Of a stretch of 47,773 nucleotides of DNA, positions 47,653-47,773 are shown piece after piece. Below the pieces are notes generated by a model, which did not search any database, was not told where the DNA came from, and saw only the letters and a list, made by a program, of their open reading frames with translations. The DNA comes from a virus: IMG/VR virus record IMGVR_UViG_3300034980_000189, positions 1-47,773 of that record; one strand, given 5' to 3'. A program made the position numbers and the translations under genes. The first letter of the stretch is position 1, and each line of letters starts with the position of its first letter.

Positions 47653-47773
47653 TGGCGAAACAAGTAACATATACTGATATAGCAAACACGCGGGCTAAGG
47701 CTGAAGCTCTTGAAACTGTAAATGCTTATATGAGCAAAAGAAGAGACGCCAGAAGCACAATGAAGCAGGTAGA
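47647..47773. repeat. Right copy of 127-bp terminal direct repeat
   Basis: Identical to 1-127. It contains the start of the 648-aa gene (ATG at 47652), so that gene is complete on the circle. Its last base ends mid-gene, as expected for a contig overlap. Confidence 0.95.

Overview
The window is one complete, circularly closed genome of a tailed phage with podovirus-type gene content. The first 127 bases (1-127) recur exactly at 47647-47773, so the closed molecule is 47,646 bp and the window cut falls at the start of a virion-protein gene. The repeat is probably an assembly overlap; nothing shows it is a packaged terminal repeat. The late genes are A+T-rich. Most early genes have strong Shine-Dalgarno sites (AAAGGAG type) and one good sigma70-like promoter is visible, so the host is a bacterium that uses SD-led initiation. 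I cannot name the host from sequence alone. I see no integrase, DNA polymerase, primase, helicase, RNA polymerase, tRNA or CRISPR array. A virulent phage that relies on the host replisome fits best.

Layout. (1) Late/structural arm, + strand, 31736 through the junction to 19600: small accessory genes, small and large terminase (32358-35283), portal, scaffold, major capsid (38305-39738), head-tail connectors, tail nozzle (42993-46148), internal/ejection proteins (46148-7289, across the junction), tail fibres with S74 self-cleaving chaperones (7276-15939), a run of small membrane proteins that looks like the lysis and envelope cassette (15955-17996), an HTH-metallophosphoesterase, and a putative endolysin (19115-19600). 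(2) Right-going early arm, + strand, 19657-24459: starts at a consensus-like promoter (19619-19648). It encodes an excisionase-type HTH protein, a dense structured RNA leader, a Gp157-like protein, an ssDNA-annealing protein with an SSB-type tail, a PD-(D/E)XK resolvase-like protein and a DUF1376 replication-initiator-like protein. It ends in a structured non-coding block. (3) Left-going arm, - strand, 31323-24594: a very acidic, G+C-richer first gene with its own terminator, many small unknowns, a MoxR-type AAA+ ATPase with a probable VWA-like partner, and a PC4-like ssDNA-binding protein. The two early arms converge on a bidirectional terminator at 24540-24579. The left-going and late arms diverge from a 412-bp control region (31324-31735) with 11-bp tandem repeats, a triplet tract and a promoter overlapped by an inverted repeat.

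How it fits together. The early arms supply recombination/ssDNA-handling proteins and regulators that probably redirect host replication. The divergent region at 31.3-31.7 kb probably starts late transcription, which runs through packaging, capsid, tail, ejection, fibres and lysis. The most unusual signals are a three-way-junction RNA candidate exposing an anti-Shine-Dalgarno loop (24074-24176), a second almost fully paired leader (19967-20114), roughly six-fold over-representation of the palindrome GCTAGC concentrated in the early arms, and a fibre-gene duplication in which one copy has lost its S74 domain. Eleven small genes of 37-58 codons that are easily overlooked are included, most of them translationally coupled to a neighbour.
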